This document shows, in pieces, positions 21,512 through 31,443 of a stretch of 33,078 nt of DNA; position 1 is the stretch's first letter; every line of letters starts with the position of its first letter. The notes under the pieces were generated by a model that searched no databases, was not told the DNA's origin, and saw nothing but the letters and a program-made list of their open reading frames with translations. This DNA is from Lingula anatina. Its lineage: Eukaryota; Brachiopoda; Lingulata; Lingulida; Lingulidae. The translations under genes were made by a program, and so were the position numbers. Location: the NCBI RefSeq assembly GCF_001039355.2, contig NW_019773932.1, positions 1-33,078 on the forward strand, written 5' to 3'.

Positions 21512-21702
21512 NNNNNNNNNNNNNNNNNNNNNNNNNNNNNNNNNNNNNNNNNNNNNNNNNNNNNNNNNNNNNNNNNNNNNNNNNNNNNNNNNNNNNNNNN
21601 NNNNNNNNNNNNNNNNNNNNNNNNNNNNNNNNNNNNNNNNNNNNNNNNNNNNNNNNNNNNNNNNNNNNNNNNNNNNNNNNNNNNNNNNNNNNNNNNNNNN
21701 NN
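21512..21702. other. Assembly gap (191 N)
   Basis: Run of unknown bases. Open frames reported across it are meaningless. Confidence 0.99.
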
Positions 21703-22003
21703 TAAAATAATTATTTAATTAACATTACCGGTCATGCTCAATACATCAATAAAAAAGGATATTACTTAATAACACAACCTTATGCGGGTAGAAGGCTACC
21801 GGCACTTATGTATATTTACTGACAACTCTTCTGAAATTACGGACATAAGAAGAAAACGCACTTTGATAAATCGTACTTCCTAGGGGCACTTTCTTGCTAT
21901 GGAGCTCTCTTTCCAAAACTTTATAAGTTTTTCCAAGATCAATTAACCTTTTTACGTGTATTCTTTTTGAGGCAACTCGTCTATCTTTAGGGGCCTAATT
22001 ACT

Positions 22004-22264
22004 GTGCCTGGGTCAAGTTGTAACTGTCCTTTTAACATGGAAGGTGTGTTGACATGGGCCTTCACTTCAAACGAAGCCCTGAATCCTCAGGAAAATTATG
22101 CCCACCTTGCCGACTTTGACATTCAGGTACACAACAATACTGAGGCATATTTATTAAGGCCAATGCCACAGTCCAACGTATATGATATCCAACATGGTGA
22201 CTGTGGAAGGACTGAATTCACACTAACGACACCTGGCGCCAAGCGGGCTGGTATACCTCATTGA
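22004..22264 (+). other. Unrecognised 86-codon open frame in the insert
   Basis: Opens with a CTG or TTG-type codon, not ATG. First internal Met at CPFNMEGVLTW. Richer in GC than its surroundings and ends at the insert border. It could be a last exon or remnant of the element's gene. No family recognised. Confidence 0.25.
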
Positions 22265-22599
22265 ATGTATTTAATATAACCCTTGTACATGTAGTGCTGT
22301 CCAAGACACTATTCTCTGCCAAAATGTTTACTTCTTAAGTTCCTCCTTCTCCTTTTTTTCTCCCCCAAAACAGTAAAACGAGAAATTTTATTCAAAAGTT
22401 GTGCCCCACATACTACTAAAATTGTCCTTGTTAACTGTTTGGTACCGAGCATAGAGGAGAAAAATATCTACCGGATGGCCTTGTGGTTAGAGTGTCCTTT
22501 CCTTCCCACTCTCTGTATCAGACTGTGATTTAGTTTCATGTAAGTTCTGAAATTCAACCGGACCTAAATAATAACTCCATTTCATCAGTGTGGAGCTTC

Positions 22600-22630
22600 C
22601 ATTATTATTATTGTTATTATTATTATTAAA
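22600..22630. repeat. (ATT)n microsatellite replacing proximal 5' flank in unit 2
   Basis: ATTATTATTATTGTTATT... lies between GTGTGGAGCT and AAATGGCAATTATCATGA. In unit 1 these two words are about 280 bp apart, with the CTCTTTGC cluster between them. Confidence 0.75.
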
Positions 22631-22780
22631 TGGCAATTATCATGAAGAGCAGGCAATATAAGAAAAATGAATATGAGATTTTTTGTTTAAACTCACATAA
22701 TCCTATTTGAAATGTTTCTATTATTTCGGAAAAAATTAAGTTTTTCCATTTAAAAAATTAAAATAATGATTTATAGAAGT

Positions 22781-25700
22781 ATGCAGTCATCGGGGATGGT
22801 GGGTATTTTGGTTTTCGGGATGTTTGCAATAACAATTGCATATCAGAGTGGAGAGCAGGTGAACAACATGGTGCCTAGAGACGCACCCGAGGCACCGCCG
22901 AGGAGAAAGGGAGATCACGAAGCCATTCGAAAAAAGTTGCAAGATGCTGGTGTATTGAGAGTGTCAGAAGAACAAGGCTTAGGCAAGTAGAATGGTTGAC
23001 TAACTGCACAAAATGTGGAGTCTTTGAGTTTGCAATGCGAGGCGTTTTCCCATGAAATAGTGGAAGAAGTTTTATAATAAACTTCCCATGTTGCTCATAG
23101 TCTGTTTGTTAAATTACATCGATTTTCTGTCGATGCATGAAGGAAAGACAACTGATGAATGGGCAAATTTATAGATTTGATCATTTGATTGGTGATGTGT
23201 TTTTTAAAACACTTGGCAATTAAAATGCTTGAGAATATAAAATACGTTTTATCAAGCGTAGTGAAATTAAATTTGAATAATACCACAAGATGAAGAAATC
23301 TTACATGACAAAGATTAGTTGATCAGTGAAAAAGCACTTTGAATTATAGAGCATTGTAAGTGACCAAAAAGAAGACTATAATTCAACAAGATGATATATG
23401 TAATCATGGACTTAATAAGAGGTCCAAGATATAATGTTGGTTTTAACTTACCCAAATTAAATTGCAAAAGAATATTTTAACAATGGGCGATTCACTCTCA
23501 TTCATATCTCCCTCAGTGCCCCTTATTGAGTACACTGATGGTTCTGGGATATCAGGACAATACATCACTCGACTTTTGCCTGGTGCAAAATACGGTCCAA
23601 GTAAGTAAACGTATCTATCGCTTGTATATCCTTTGCTAATGAAATTCACTACCATTAGCTTTTCGACCTACGTGTTCCAGCCCCTATGTATCCTATGTTT
23701 ATATCTGTATGTTGTTTTAACTTTACTGCATCGGATTCAGAAAGGCAACGGGTGAGGACATTTAGGTCGTCTAGCATTTGTGGTTTTGGTGGTCAATTCA
23801 AACCAAACGCCGCTGTGGTTGAAACGCTACAAGAAAGCAAGCATGGGAAATTTTATAATAATGAAGCTGGTCCGTGTATATTCTAAAACTTTTGCTTTAT
23901 GCTGCGTAAACAATGTTCAGTAATATAAAAATGCTCATTTTGCGATCCTTTTTTTTTGCCTGATGGGACGCACAGCGTGCAGGGGGCACTTTTCCAGCTG
24001 ACACATTGTGCTTATGACTTCTGTCAAGGAGGTTATGTTTTTGGTTCCATTAGTTTGGTAGCTTATTAGCAACTTAACGCTGAAATGTATGGACGGATTT
24101 CGATGAAATATTAAGGGTTGGTCAAAAATGGGCTAACTTAAAAGTGACAAGATTTTGGTCATGATTCATCCATTATTCAATGGTTGATTATTAGTTAATT
24201 ATTAGTCCTGGCGAAGGTCTGTGTTTTCTGGGTGCCTTTGCCTTTGTTTTTTATAATATGGGCTTGGGTTCCGATACATCTCTGCTTTATTGTTGCCTTA
24301 AATGAATTTATTATGTAAACCATTTACATAATTTTATTTATCTAGTCCGTAGAATCATCAAAGGAGCTGGACGAAGACAACAAGTTAAGTTTAATAGAGA
24401 CAAAGATTTCATCATTCTGCGAAACATAAGTAAAAGGTTGGACACAACGCATTCTTAACTGTTAGTTTTTCAGCCGTTCATACACATTCGTAAAGTTTCG
24501 TTTTATAAATAAAAATATTTTACCAACGTCTTCACTATGAACTACCGGTCAAACAACACTTAGGGCTAAAAAACAAAATCCTGAAGGAGAAAATATTTAA
24601 TACGCATTGGTCATCAATTAATAATTCTATATTTGTTTTCACTAACACCAAGGAAGTACATATACCTTCTTTAAATTCATGACTGTATTTATGAGTTTAT
24701 TTAACAATGTTTCAAGCAACCTCGACGATTTGCGTCAACTCAACGATGTCATTGATGAAATTGAACAGGACGTCAAGTTAACACTAAACATGGAATACTG
24801 CAAATCCTACGATTTACCAGAAAGTTATTTTTGGGTATGCAAATGCTGATTTCCGGTCACAGAGATCGACTTTATAACTTAAAGGTTTCATATGATTTAA
24901 TTCCAATGCCTTTGTTGAATGTTGATTATCTGATTTCTTAAAAGCAGTTCACTTTCGGTCACGAAGTCGACAAGCTTTTCTTAATGTTTGAATCGTTTTG
25001 ACTATTGGTAACATACTTATAAGGTTAATGTCCTATTTTCTTTGTCATGCATCTGAGCAATATATAAAGTTAAGGGTGTATTTAATTTGATTTTGATGAG
25101 TGCAGTTGCAAATGTCTATCTCAAAACTGTCCAGCAAACAAAAAGATTAATAATGTCCTCTCAAAAATCTAAAGGGTGGTTTGATTGGTTTGGTTTTCTA
25201 TGATAAACCTTATTAATTTTCAACATGGTGTTCCTTTGGCATTTTCCATATACTTTCTGGCAAGACTCTACAAGAATTATACATATCTGGAAAATCCCCT
25301 ATGTAATAATTAGTTGATTGCAGCCATGGCAATATGGCAAAGCTAGTTTCATATTTTGTATAACCTTTACTTGCAGGGGTTGGATGCTCTTGATGGCGAT
25401 GCTTACAATTACAAGTATAACATCTGGGGCGATGGAAAGGGAATAGATGTATATGTGGCAGACACAGGCATAAATCCAAACCACGAAGATTTCACAGGGA
25501 GAGTTACTATTGGTGAGGTGCAGCGTTGCTGCGAAAACAACACCTGATTTGCAAAAGGGGTCCAAAAAGGGAGCACGTCGGTCTTAAGTGCAACGACAGC
25601 TAATGCAAACATTTTTCATTACTATTGTTTAAAAAGAAAAGAGTATTCCCGTGTTGTCCTCAGAGAGTGAATCCATCTCCCCATTGTGAAGATTGGGAAA

Positions 25701-26736
25701 TCTGGATTTTCTTCATGTTGCATGGAAATGGGGATGTTATCTCTTCTGTAATATGATAGCTGCTCATAAAATGTAGTTACAATACAACTGCCATTATACA
25801 TCTCAAATGTCTACTTTTTATAGTACAGGATAGTTATATTTGGGCCAATTTTGTACCATTGTTCAGTTTACGGAATATTCACTTGATCCGAAATGAGACG
25901 CCTTCATGATCCTTGGTAGTAAAATCAAATCAAAGAAGTTCAACATTGATCAGTTTTAGGTTTAACACATGAAAATGGTTGATGTATTTTATCAATTCGT
26001 CATTTGTCCAGGCTTGCCGACATCTACAAGTGTTGACGACGATGGTCATGGTACCCACGTGGCCAGTATCATCGGGGGAACCAATTCTGGTGTGGCAAAG
26101 CGTGCTAACATAATTTCCCTGAAGGTTTGTTCATATTGGGGGTATTGTTCTGTGTCAAATACATTGGATGGTTGCCATCTTTCCAATATTTTGAATGGTT
26201 GTCTGTGGGTAAAACAAAGAGTGCAAAGCACTGGGCGACTCTCCGTTTTTAACTTCAGTCTTAGTGGGCCGTTCTCCATGTCTCTGCACGACGCAGTCAA
26301 TGATCTACTCGCAACTGGAATCCCCGCAATTGTTGGAGCGGGTAATGACTATGGAGACGCTTGCAATTATTCTCCAGGTAGCACGGCCAATGCCCTCACT
26401 GTCGGAGCCTTGAAATACTTCTTTGAAAAGGCTAGTTTCGCCAACGATGGTCCTTGCGTAGATCTTTACGCCCCGGGTGAAGATATCGAAGGTGCTGACT
26501 TCCTTGAAAACAATACATACACTACTGAGAGTGGCACCTCCATGGCAGCTCCGTTCGTGCATCTCGTTGTAGCTGCCTTGTTGCAGGTCCTCAGAGACAA
26601 CGGGACTATCAGCTCACCCTCTGCCCAGGTCGTCAACTACACAAATGAGTACATCATACAGTACGCATTCCGTGGAAAACTTACGGATGTCAGTGAAGAC
26701 CATTTGACTTTGTCTACACCATGCTTGGACATTTGA
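22781..26736 (+). CDS. Secreted proteinase K-like subtilase (peptidase S8A with I9 prodomain), six coding exons, apparently intact
   Basis: Exons read from the sequence: 22781-22982, 23517-23600, 24346-24429, 24653-24834, 25377-25512, 26012-26736 (1413 nt, 470 residues). Phases agree throughout and every intron is GT-AG except intron 1 (GC-AG). Residues 1-20 form a hydrophobic signal peptide. Exons 2-4 give an I9-type prodomain (G-Q-Y-I-T-R strand in exon 2, LDDLRQL helix in exon 4). The catalytic domain starts at W-G-L-D-A-L-D, the usual start of proteinase K-type enzymes. The triad is Asp213 (ADTGIN), His242 (DGHGTH) and Ser406 (SGTSMA), with oxyanion Asn341 (GAGND), so activity is expected. 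The family makes extracellular endoproteases that cleave off their own prodomain; substrate and tissue are unknown. The ATG at 22781 is preferred over an in-frame one at 22766 because only 22781 is conserved in all copies. Odd feature: a 27-nt tandem duplication in exon 6. Confidence 0.88.
22983..23516 (+). other. Intron 1 of intact subtilase, GC-AG type
   Basis: The donor reads TTAG/GCAAGT. It fits the U1 consensus fully apart from C at position +2, which is the usual form of a functional GC donor. The acceptor is ATATCTCCCTCAG. Joining here makes a Val codon and leads straight into the prodomain strand. Without splicing, the frame stops at the TAG just after the donor. The same GC donor stands at 12600 and 31646 in the paralogues. 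Confidence 0.75.
24025..24215. repeat. Dispersed repeat in intron 2 of unit 2
   Basis: Same repeat (AAGGAGGTTATGTTTTTGG ... GGACGGATTTCGATGAAAT) at the matching intron position, so the insertion predates the duplication. Confidence 0.45.
26155..26208 (+). repeat. 27-nt in-frame tandem duplication inside catalytic exon 6
   Basis: Two consecutive 9-codon segments read SNTLDGCHL and SNILNGCLW. The paralogue at 12398 has only one such segment (SDMMDACLW). The duplication adds a loop and a cysteine between the catalytic His and the central strands, and keeps the frame. Confidence 0.75.
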
Positions 26737-26822
26737 GTCCTTTCCACTTCAGTTGAAATAACCTAATAATGTACTAGATCTACTCCAATTGGCTTTTTAT
26801 GCTTACATATCAGATTTCTCTG

Positions 26823-26828
26823 AATAAA
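26823..26828 (+). terminator. AATAAA polyadenylation signal of unit 2 subtilase
   Basis: AATAAA lies 87 nt after the TGA stop at 26734, at the same position and in the same context as in unit 1. Confidence 0.6.
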
Positions 26829-26989
26829 TTTATCTCTGCAGAACAATTGTTTCTTCTTTTTTTTCTTTTCTTATTATTTTCGTTCATACCTGTTTAAAGG
26901 CTTTTAAAAACCAAAATCATTCGTTCATCGAATCCCGTTTAAAAAAATTTATTTGAAGGAGGGGGTGGGGCATTGAAAATCTCGACTGC

Positions 26990-27715
26990 TATGGGTATGT
27001 TCATCATCCACACTGCGATAAATCCATTACGGAATGAGTCAAAATTTTCCAGAATAACACAATATCTTCATAAACACACGACAGGGAATGAGGAGCCACT
27101 AAGGTCATATCACTGAAGATTTTTGTGAAAAACACCTAGAACTATTCGTGCGCATCATCTTGAAAGACTTGGAACGTGTTTTAGAACATCTCGTATTCTC
27201 TCCTAAGGAAAGCGCTCAGTGCTCATATTAAATAAAATACCGGTACGGTTAAACACCTTATTCTCTTTTAAAAATAACACACTAAAAATTGTTTAATGAA
27301 TGTAGTGTTTCTTCTTGCATATAAAATGTCTCATGAACTTAATCTTTGTGAGAGGAAGGGTGGTAAAGTGATGACAAGATATTGTTTGGAATACATCTAA
27401 CAACACAATAACTGGACATAGTAATTCAGTCGGAAAGATGCCTTATAATACAATTATGCATATTCTATATATAAGCAATAAACAATTGACAATTTTCTAT
27501 TGTATATTAATATTGGAAAGTGGAAATCATCAAGAAATTTGAAAACGTCAAATAAAATAACCTATATACATTTATAAAGAAATTTTGGTCCGTGAGAATA
27601 AACTCTTGTTGATAGTTATTCTGTGACTTTCATCACAGAGAAGAAGTCAAATGATTGATCAGCAAGTAACTCCCATCTCCACTGATGTTGGGTCACTGTC
27701 AGGTAAATTCTCTAG
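26990..27715. other. Insert in the 3' flank of unit 2
   Basis: About 725 bp between TCGACTGCT and CTTCTTTATATCCAGTG. In unit 1 (16469-16495) these words are almost adjacent. AT-rich, no terminal repeats I can see, no recognisable gene. Either an insertion here or a deletion in unit 1. Confidence 0.5.
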
Positions 27716-28154
27716 CAGACGCTTCTTTATATCCAGTGTAAGGGCAGGATTACTGTCACATTGGTTGTAAGTTTTTTTATGCTTTTATTTTATTGTGCTT
27801 GAGGAGCCGGAGAATCCAGCACATCTGATGCAACGTACACTTGCATAAATGATAACTTTTAGGTTTAAGGATACCCCTATTAGTATGGATATTTCATTTC
27901 ATTCAACTCAGTGGGAGGAACACATGGTTTATATATATATATATATTTTAGTCAATTATTCCAGTTTTGTTTCTTAGAATTTATAGTTTACAGGAGTGTC
28001 AGACGTGTCTTGAAAATTCCAGTGCACAACCTATGCCTGTCCTCAGACCTTTCTTTGACTATATAGACCCCGTGCACTTTTTTGGTGATAATGTTTTTCA
28101 ATACTGTTGCTCCTTATTTGTCTATTCAGTAAGGATTTTAAGTTTTTCGTACCT
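27716..28154. other. Distal 3' flank of unit 2
   Basis: Up to about 27975 it matches 16490-16735 behind unit 1 (CCAGCACATCTGATGCAACG, TGATAACTTTTAGGTTTA). It contains a (TA)n tract at 27929-27946. The last 180 bp are unique. No gene seen. Confidence 0.5.
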
Positions 28155-28520
28155 GTAGTTTTAGTTACATTCTGAATTAATGGCCTGCCCCAAATATGTC
28201 CCAAAATGCGGCTAAGCTAAGGGTCTGATTTAGGAATGAAATGTATTCCCAGGAAATGTATTCATATTCGTGAACACTGGCTATATGCACTGACAATCAC
28301 CATGCACTCTATAATCAATTAGACCCATTTGGAACTGATGGCCTGCCCCAAATATGCTCCATAGACTGTCAAGCTACGGGTCTGATATGGAAGGCAAATG
28401 TGATGTGAACATATATTATATTTTAACGTTAGTTGAAAATATACCAGAACGTTGTTGAAAGGAAACGTTGTTCAAAGCAAACGACACTGTTCAAAGAAAA
28501 AGGAGCATCATTTGGTAAGT
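28155..28520 (+). promoter_or_regulatory. Conserved 5' block of unit 3
   Basis: Duplicate motif at about 28180-28236 and 28338-28390, CTCTATAATC between them, and donor-like TTTGGTAAGT with GT at 28515. Unlike the other units, the stretch upstream of this block (the 'CTCTCGGTATGTACATC' segment) is missing. The left junction abuts the 3' flank of unit 2 at about 28150. Confidence 0.4.
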
Positions 28521-29127
28521 GGCATTACTCTTAACGAATGCTACAGAGCTATCTTTAAAATTTGCACACATGTTAATGGTGAATTTTGCAATATGACAGG
28601 TTCTGTATTTATAGTATGTGTAGGGAGTTGCAATGCTGGACACCCGTGCTACTTACCAAGCCAACAAGTGTTCGCAACGTGTTGTTTTGGGTTCATTTTT
28701 CTCCTGTAAGGGGTCATCAGTCATCAGCCAGTCAAATACAATAGATCGTGTTCGGTTGTATTACCTTTTATCCTGACTTTTCCTGACTTAGCCCCAGAGT
28801 TAAGACGTAGCTCTTTTGACTAATTTAGGCTATTACAACCTATCGAACCATCTTTATGTTGCCCCTTGCTAAATCTACTTGTCCTTGGGAATTTTAACAA
28901 TTATAATATTCTAGCAGAAACAACAATGCAGTTGACCTGGTATGGCAAATTCGATACGTTCTACCCTCACAAAAGCCGGCGTCTGTCCAATATTAAATCT
29001 ATTTGATAAAAGCTATATTAATGCGGGCACTCCATTAATTCCCTGCAATGTGATATCTTGGATACACTATTATTTTGCCTTTGACCAATATTATGTTGCT
29101 ATAAACAAATAGGCTTTTGTTGACAAG

Positions 29128-29176
29128 AAATAAAATAAAATAAAATAAAATAAAATAAAATAAAATAAAATAAAAA
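29128..29176. repeat. (AAAAT)n microsatellite
   Basis: About nine tandem AAAAT units at the position homologous to 1341 in unit 0. Confidence 0.85.
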
Positions 29177-31046
29177 AGATAAATATAAAAATAAAGTGTG
29201 TCATCAACATTCAGTGTGAACAGTCCATTATACCTGTAGTACCATCTTAACAGTATTGTAAAACTTTATATGCATCTATATACCAAACAAGAGGTTTTTC
29301 CTGGATCTAATTATTCAATAACGCTTCTTTCATTGTGCTGATTTAAAAGAGTAAGAATCCCCTAGAAAATATAGAATATCGGCGTTTGCATTTCTCATAA
29401 TCATACGCAATCCAAAGCGTTTATCGTTTATTTAACATCTTTCTATTTCTTGGTGTGATAGCAATACGTATTATAGGCATAATATTCCTGAACAAGGTTT
29501 TATTACAAAAATTGGTATAGTTGACCACAAACCATTGGGGTTCAGTGTCGTTATTATGGTTGAAATGTTTTTGTTATGGAGTAATGATTATATATTTTCA
29601 TTCAGTTGTTTTCAGAATTTTTTCACAATCCAACATTGCATCAGTAACAACAATGGCAAAGGTTGAAGGGTATAGCATATGAGATTCAGCGTCTAATACT
29701 TCATTCCTTTATCAAAAACAACTCTCATGTGGGAATATCATTTATATGTCATGCAAAATATAAATTCTTGGACACAGTTTCATTTTGATTTTGCCTTTAA
29801 CCTTTTTTTTTCGTTGCTTTAGTGTTAGGAACATACATATATGTTCATACAAAATAAAAAAAAAACCTTAGTTAAAAAAATGAGGAATTCAACAACATCT
29901 GTCGTAAAAATATCATACATGTAGATACAATTAGACATAGTTGGAATATTACCACAGGGGGAAATGGGCTAAAATGAAGCTTTACTGATAAAACGGCATA
30001 TCAAAGTTATGCTGTAATGTCCTTGATGCAAGGCAGTCTATGGGTGCGTTAACAACGAAGTTAATTCAAACAAACTCTTGTTTAGACTGTTGTTGAATGC
30101 AACCGGATTAAAAGACTAACACGCCTCCTTCTAACGTTGAGAAGGATAGAAAAAGTTGGAGTTATACGAGTACGCTAGACGCGTTTATTTAAAGATTAAA
30201 ATCCGCCGATTTGATTAAATTCTTCGAGAATGCACTAGGATTTAGATCCAGTCGTGGAAAATAATCTCACTACCCCTGTTCTGGTGGTAAGCACTGCACC
30301 GGATGAATGAACCGGGCAGTAGTTGACGATAGCCCACTTAAAACAGAAAAGTTAATCAGCACTTAAATATCTTCAATTAAAAATTACCAATGGAGCTTTG
30401 CTAAGTACATATACAATTAATGGCCCGTGTAGTGAAAAACACGTTTGTCAGTACTACAATATTTTTTTCGATCCCTACCAGTATAAACCCTCATCAAAAC
30501 TTGAAATACAAATGGGAATCATACGAGAAAACTCTTAGTACCGACGAGATAAGCTGTCAAATATTTTACGAGTATTTTTATTGGTTGTTTTTGCACAATA
30601 GAATGCATTTAATATAACCCTTGTAATATTTTCTAAGACACTTTTCTTTCCAAAGTAATGCACTTCTGATATTCCTTTCTCCTTTTTGTCTCCAAAAAAG
30701 CAGTATAACGAGAAAATCGAGTCAAAACCAAGCAGTTGACCATCCCAGTGCCCCATTTATTATAGTACAATTGTCCTTGTTAACTGTTTGATACCAAGCA
30801 CAGAGTAGTAAAATGTATATTCTTCTACCCTGTGTCCACCCCTTCCAAATCTCTGGATCCGATTGATTTAGTTTCGTGTTAGTTATGAAATTCAACCGGA
30901 CTTTACATTGTCCATTTCATCAGCATGGAGCTAAGGGGTCATCTGCCTATCTAGATCTATGTGCGATTATTTAATTTTATGTTGTTACTACCCCCCCCCC
31001 CCATCTTGTCATTTCGTATCATATTACATTTTATTGGCCAAAGTTA

Positions 31047-31087
31047 CTCTTTGCCAGTCATTGTTTTGCTCTTTGCCAACTCTTTGC
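31047..31087 (+). promoter_or_regulatory. Triple CTCTTTGC cluster upstream of unit 3 exon 1
   Basis: Three CTCTTTGC words, same order and spacing, about 360-400 bp before the ATG at 31444. Confidence 0.3.
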
Positions 31088-31443
31088 TCCATTGTATGGG
31101 ATGTATGGTGGTGATTTAATGTAATGTTGTTATCATTCCAATCTCACTAGATATTTATCTTCGTGTCATATTAAATTTCGCCAATATCAATGATATGGCC
31201 TTATTTCTTATTTGATTTTGAGCAAAAGCAGAGCTTCGTTGTGCTTGTGAACATTTGACTACACAAATTAATTTTAAGTGGCAATTAAGATGACCCGACG
31301 CATTAAGAAAAACAAATTATAAAAACATTTGAAAATTTTTGTTCAACTTCACATAATCTTATTTGAAATCATTATATTATTTGAAAGACGAAAGTAAGTT
31401 TTCAATTTAAAATAATTGAAATACATGTAATTGTTTATAGAAG

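Larger units (their letters stand above)
20475..22262. mobile_element. Insert with inverted ends, SAP-like exon and assembly gap
   Basis: Unit 3 reads TTGCACAATAGAATGCATTTAATAT without a break (30590-30615). In unit 2 about 1.79 kb is inserted between 'GCACAATG' (20478) and 'TTGAATGTATTTAAT' (22261). The ends GGGGAATACCCGCTT and AAGCGGGCTGGTATACCTC are roughly inverted repeats. It holds a broken SAP-like exon (20570-20670) and a run of N. Class unknown. Confidence 0.5.
28760..31443. repeat. Spacer and proximal 5' flank of unit 3
   Basis: Non-coding. The first 850 bp follow 950-1800 of unit 0. The part from 30820 follows 2817-3435 of unit 0, and 30470-30820 follows unit 1 at 11500-11890. The centre (29640-30260) has no counterpart I can place. 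A C14 run lies at about 30989-31002. Confidence 0.5.

Noticed and set aside
21467-21718. Frames running through the N run
   Set aside because: Built of unknown bases.
22766-22780. Upstream in-frame ATG in unit 2
   Set aside because: Absent in the other units. It would put five extra residues before the signal peptide and lies across the acceptor-like TTTATAG.
26990-27715. Possible transposon ends at the borders of the insert
   Set aside because: The borders do not form inverted or direct repeats that I can see.
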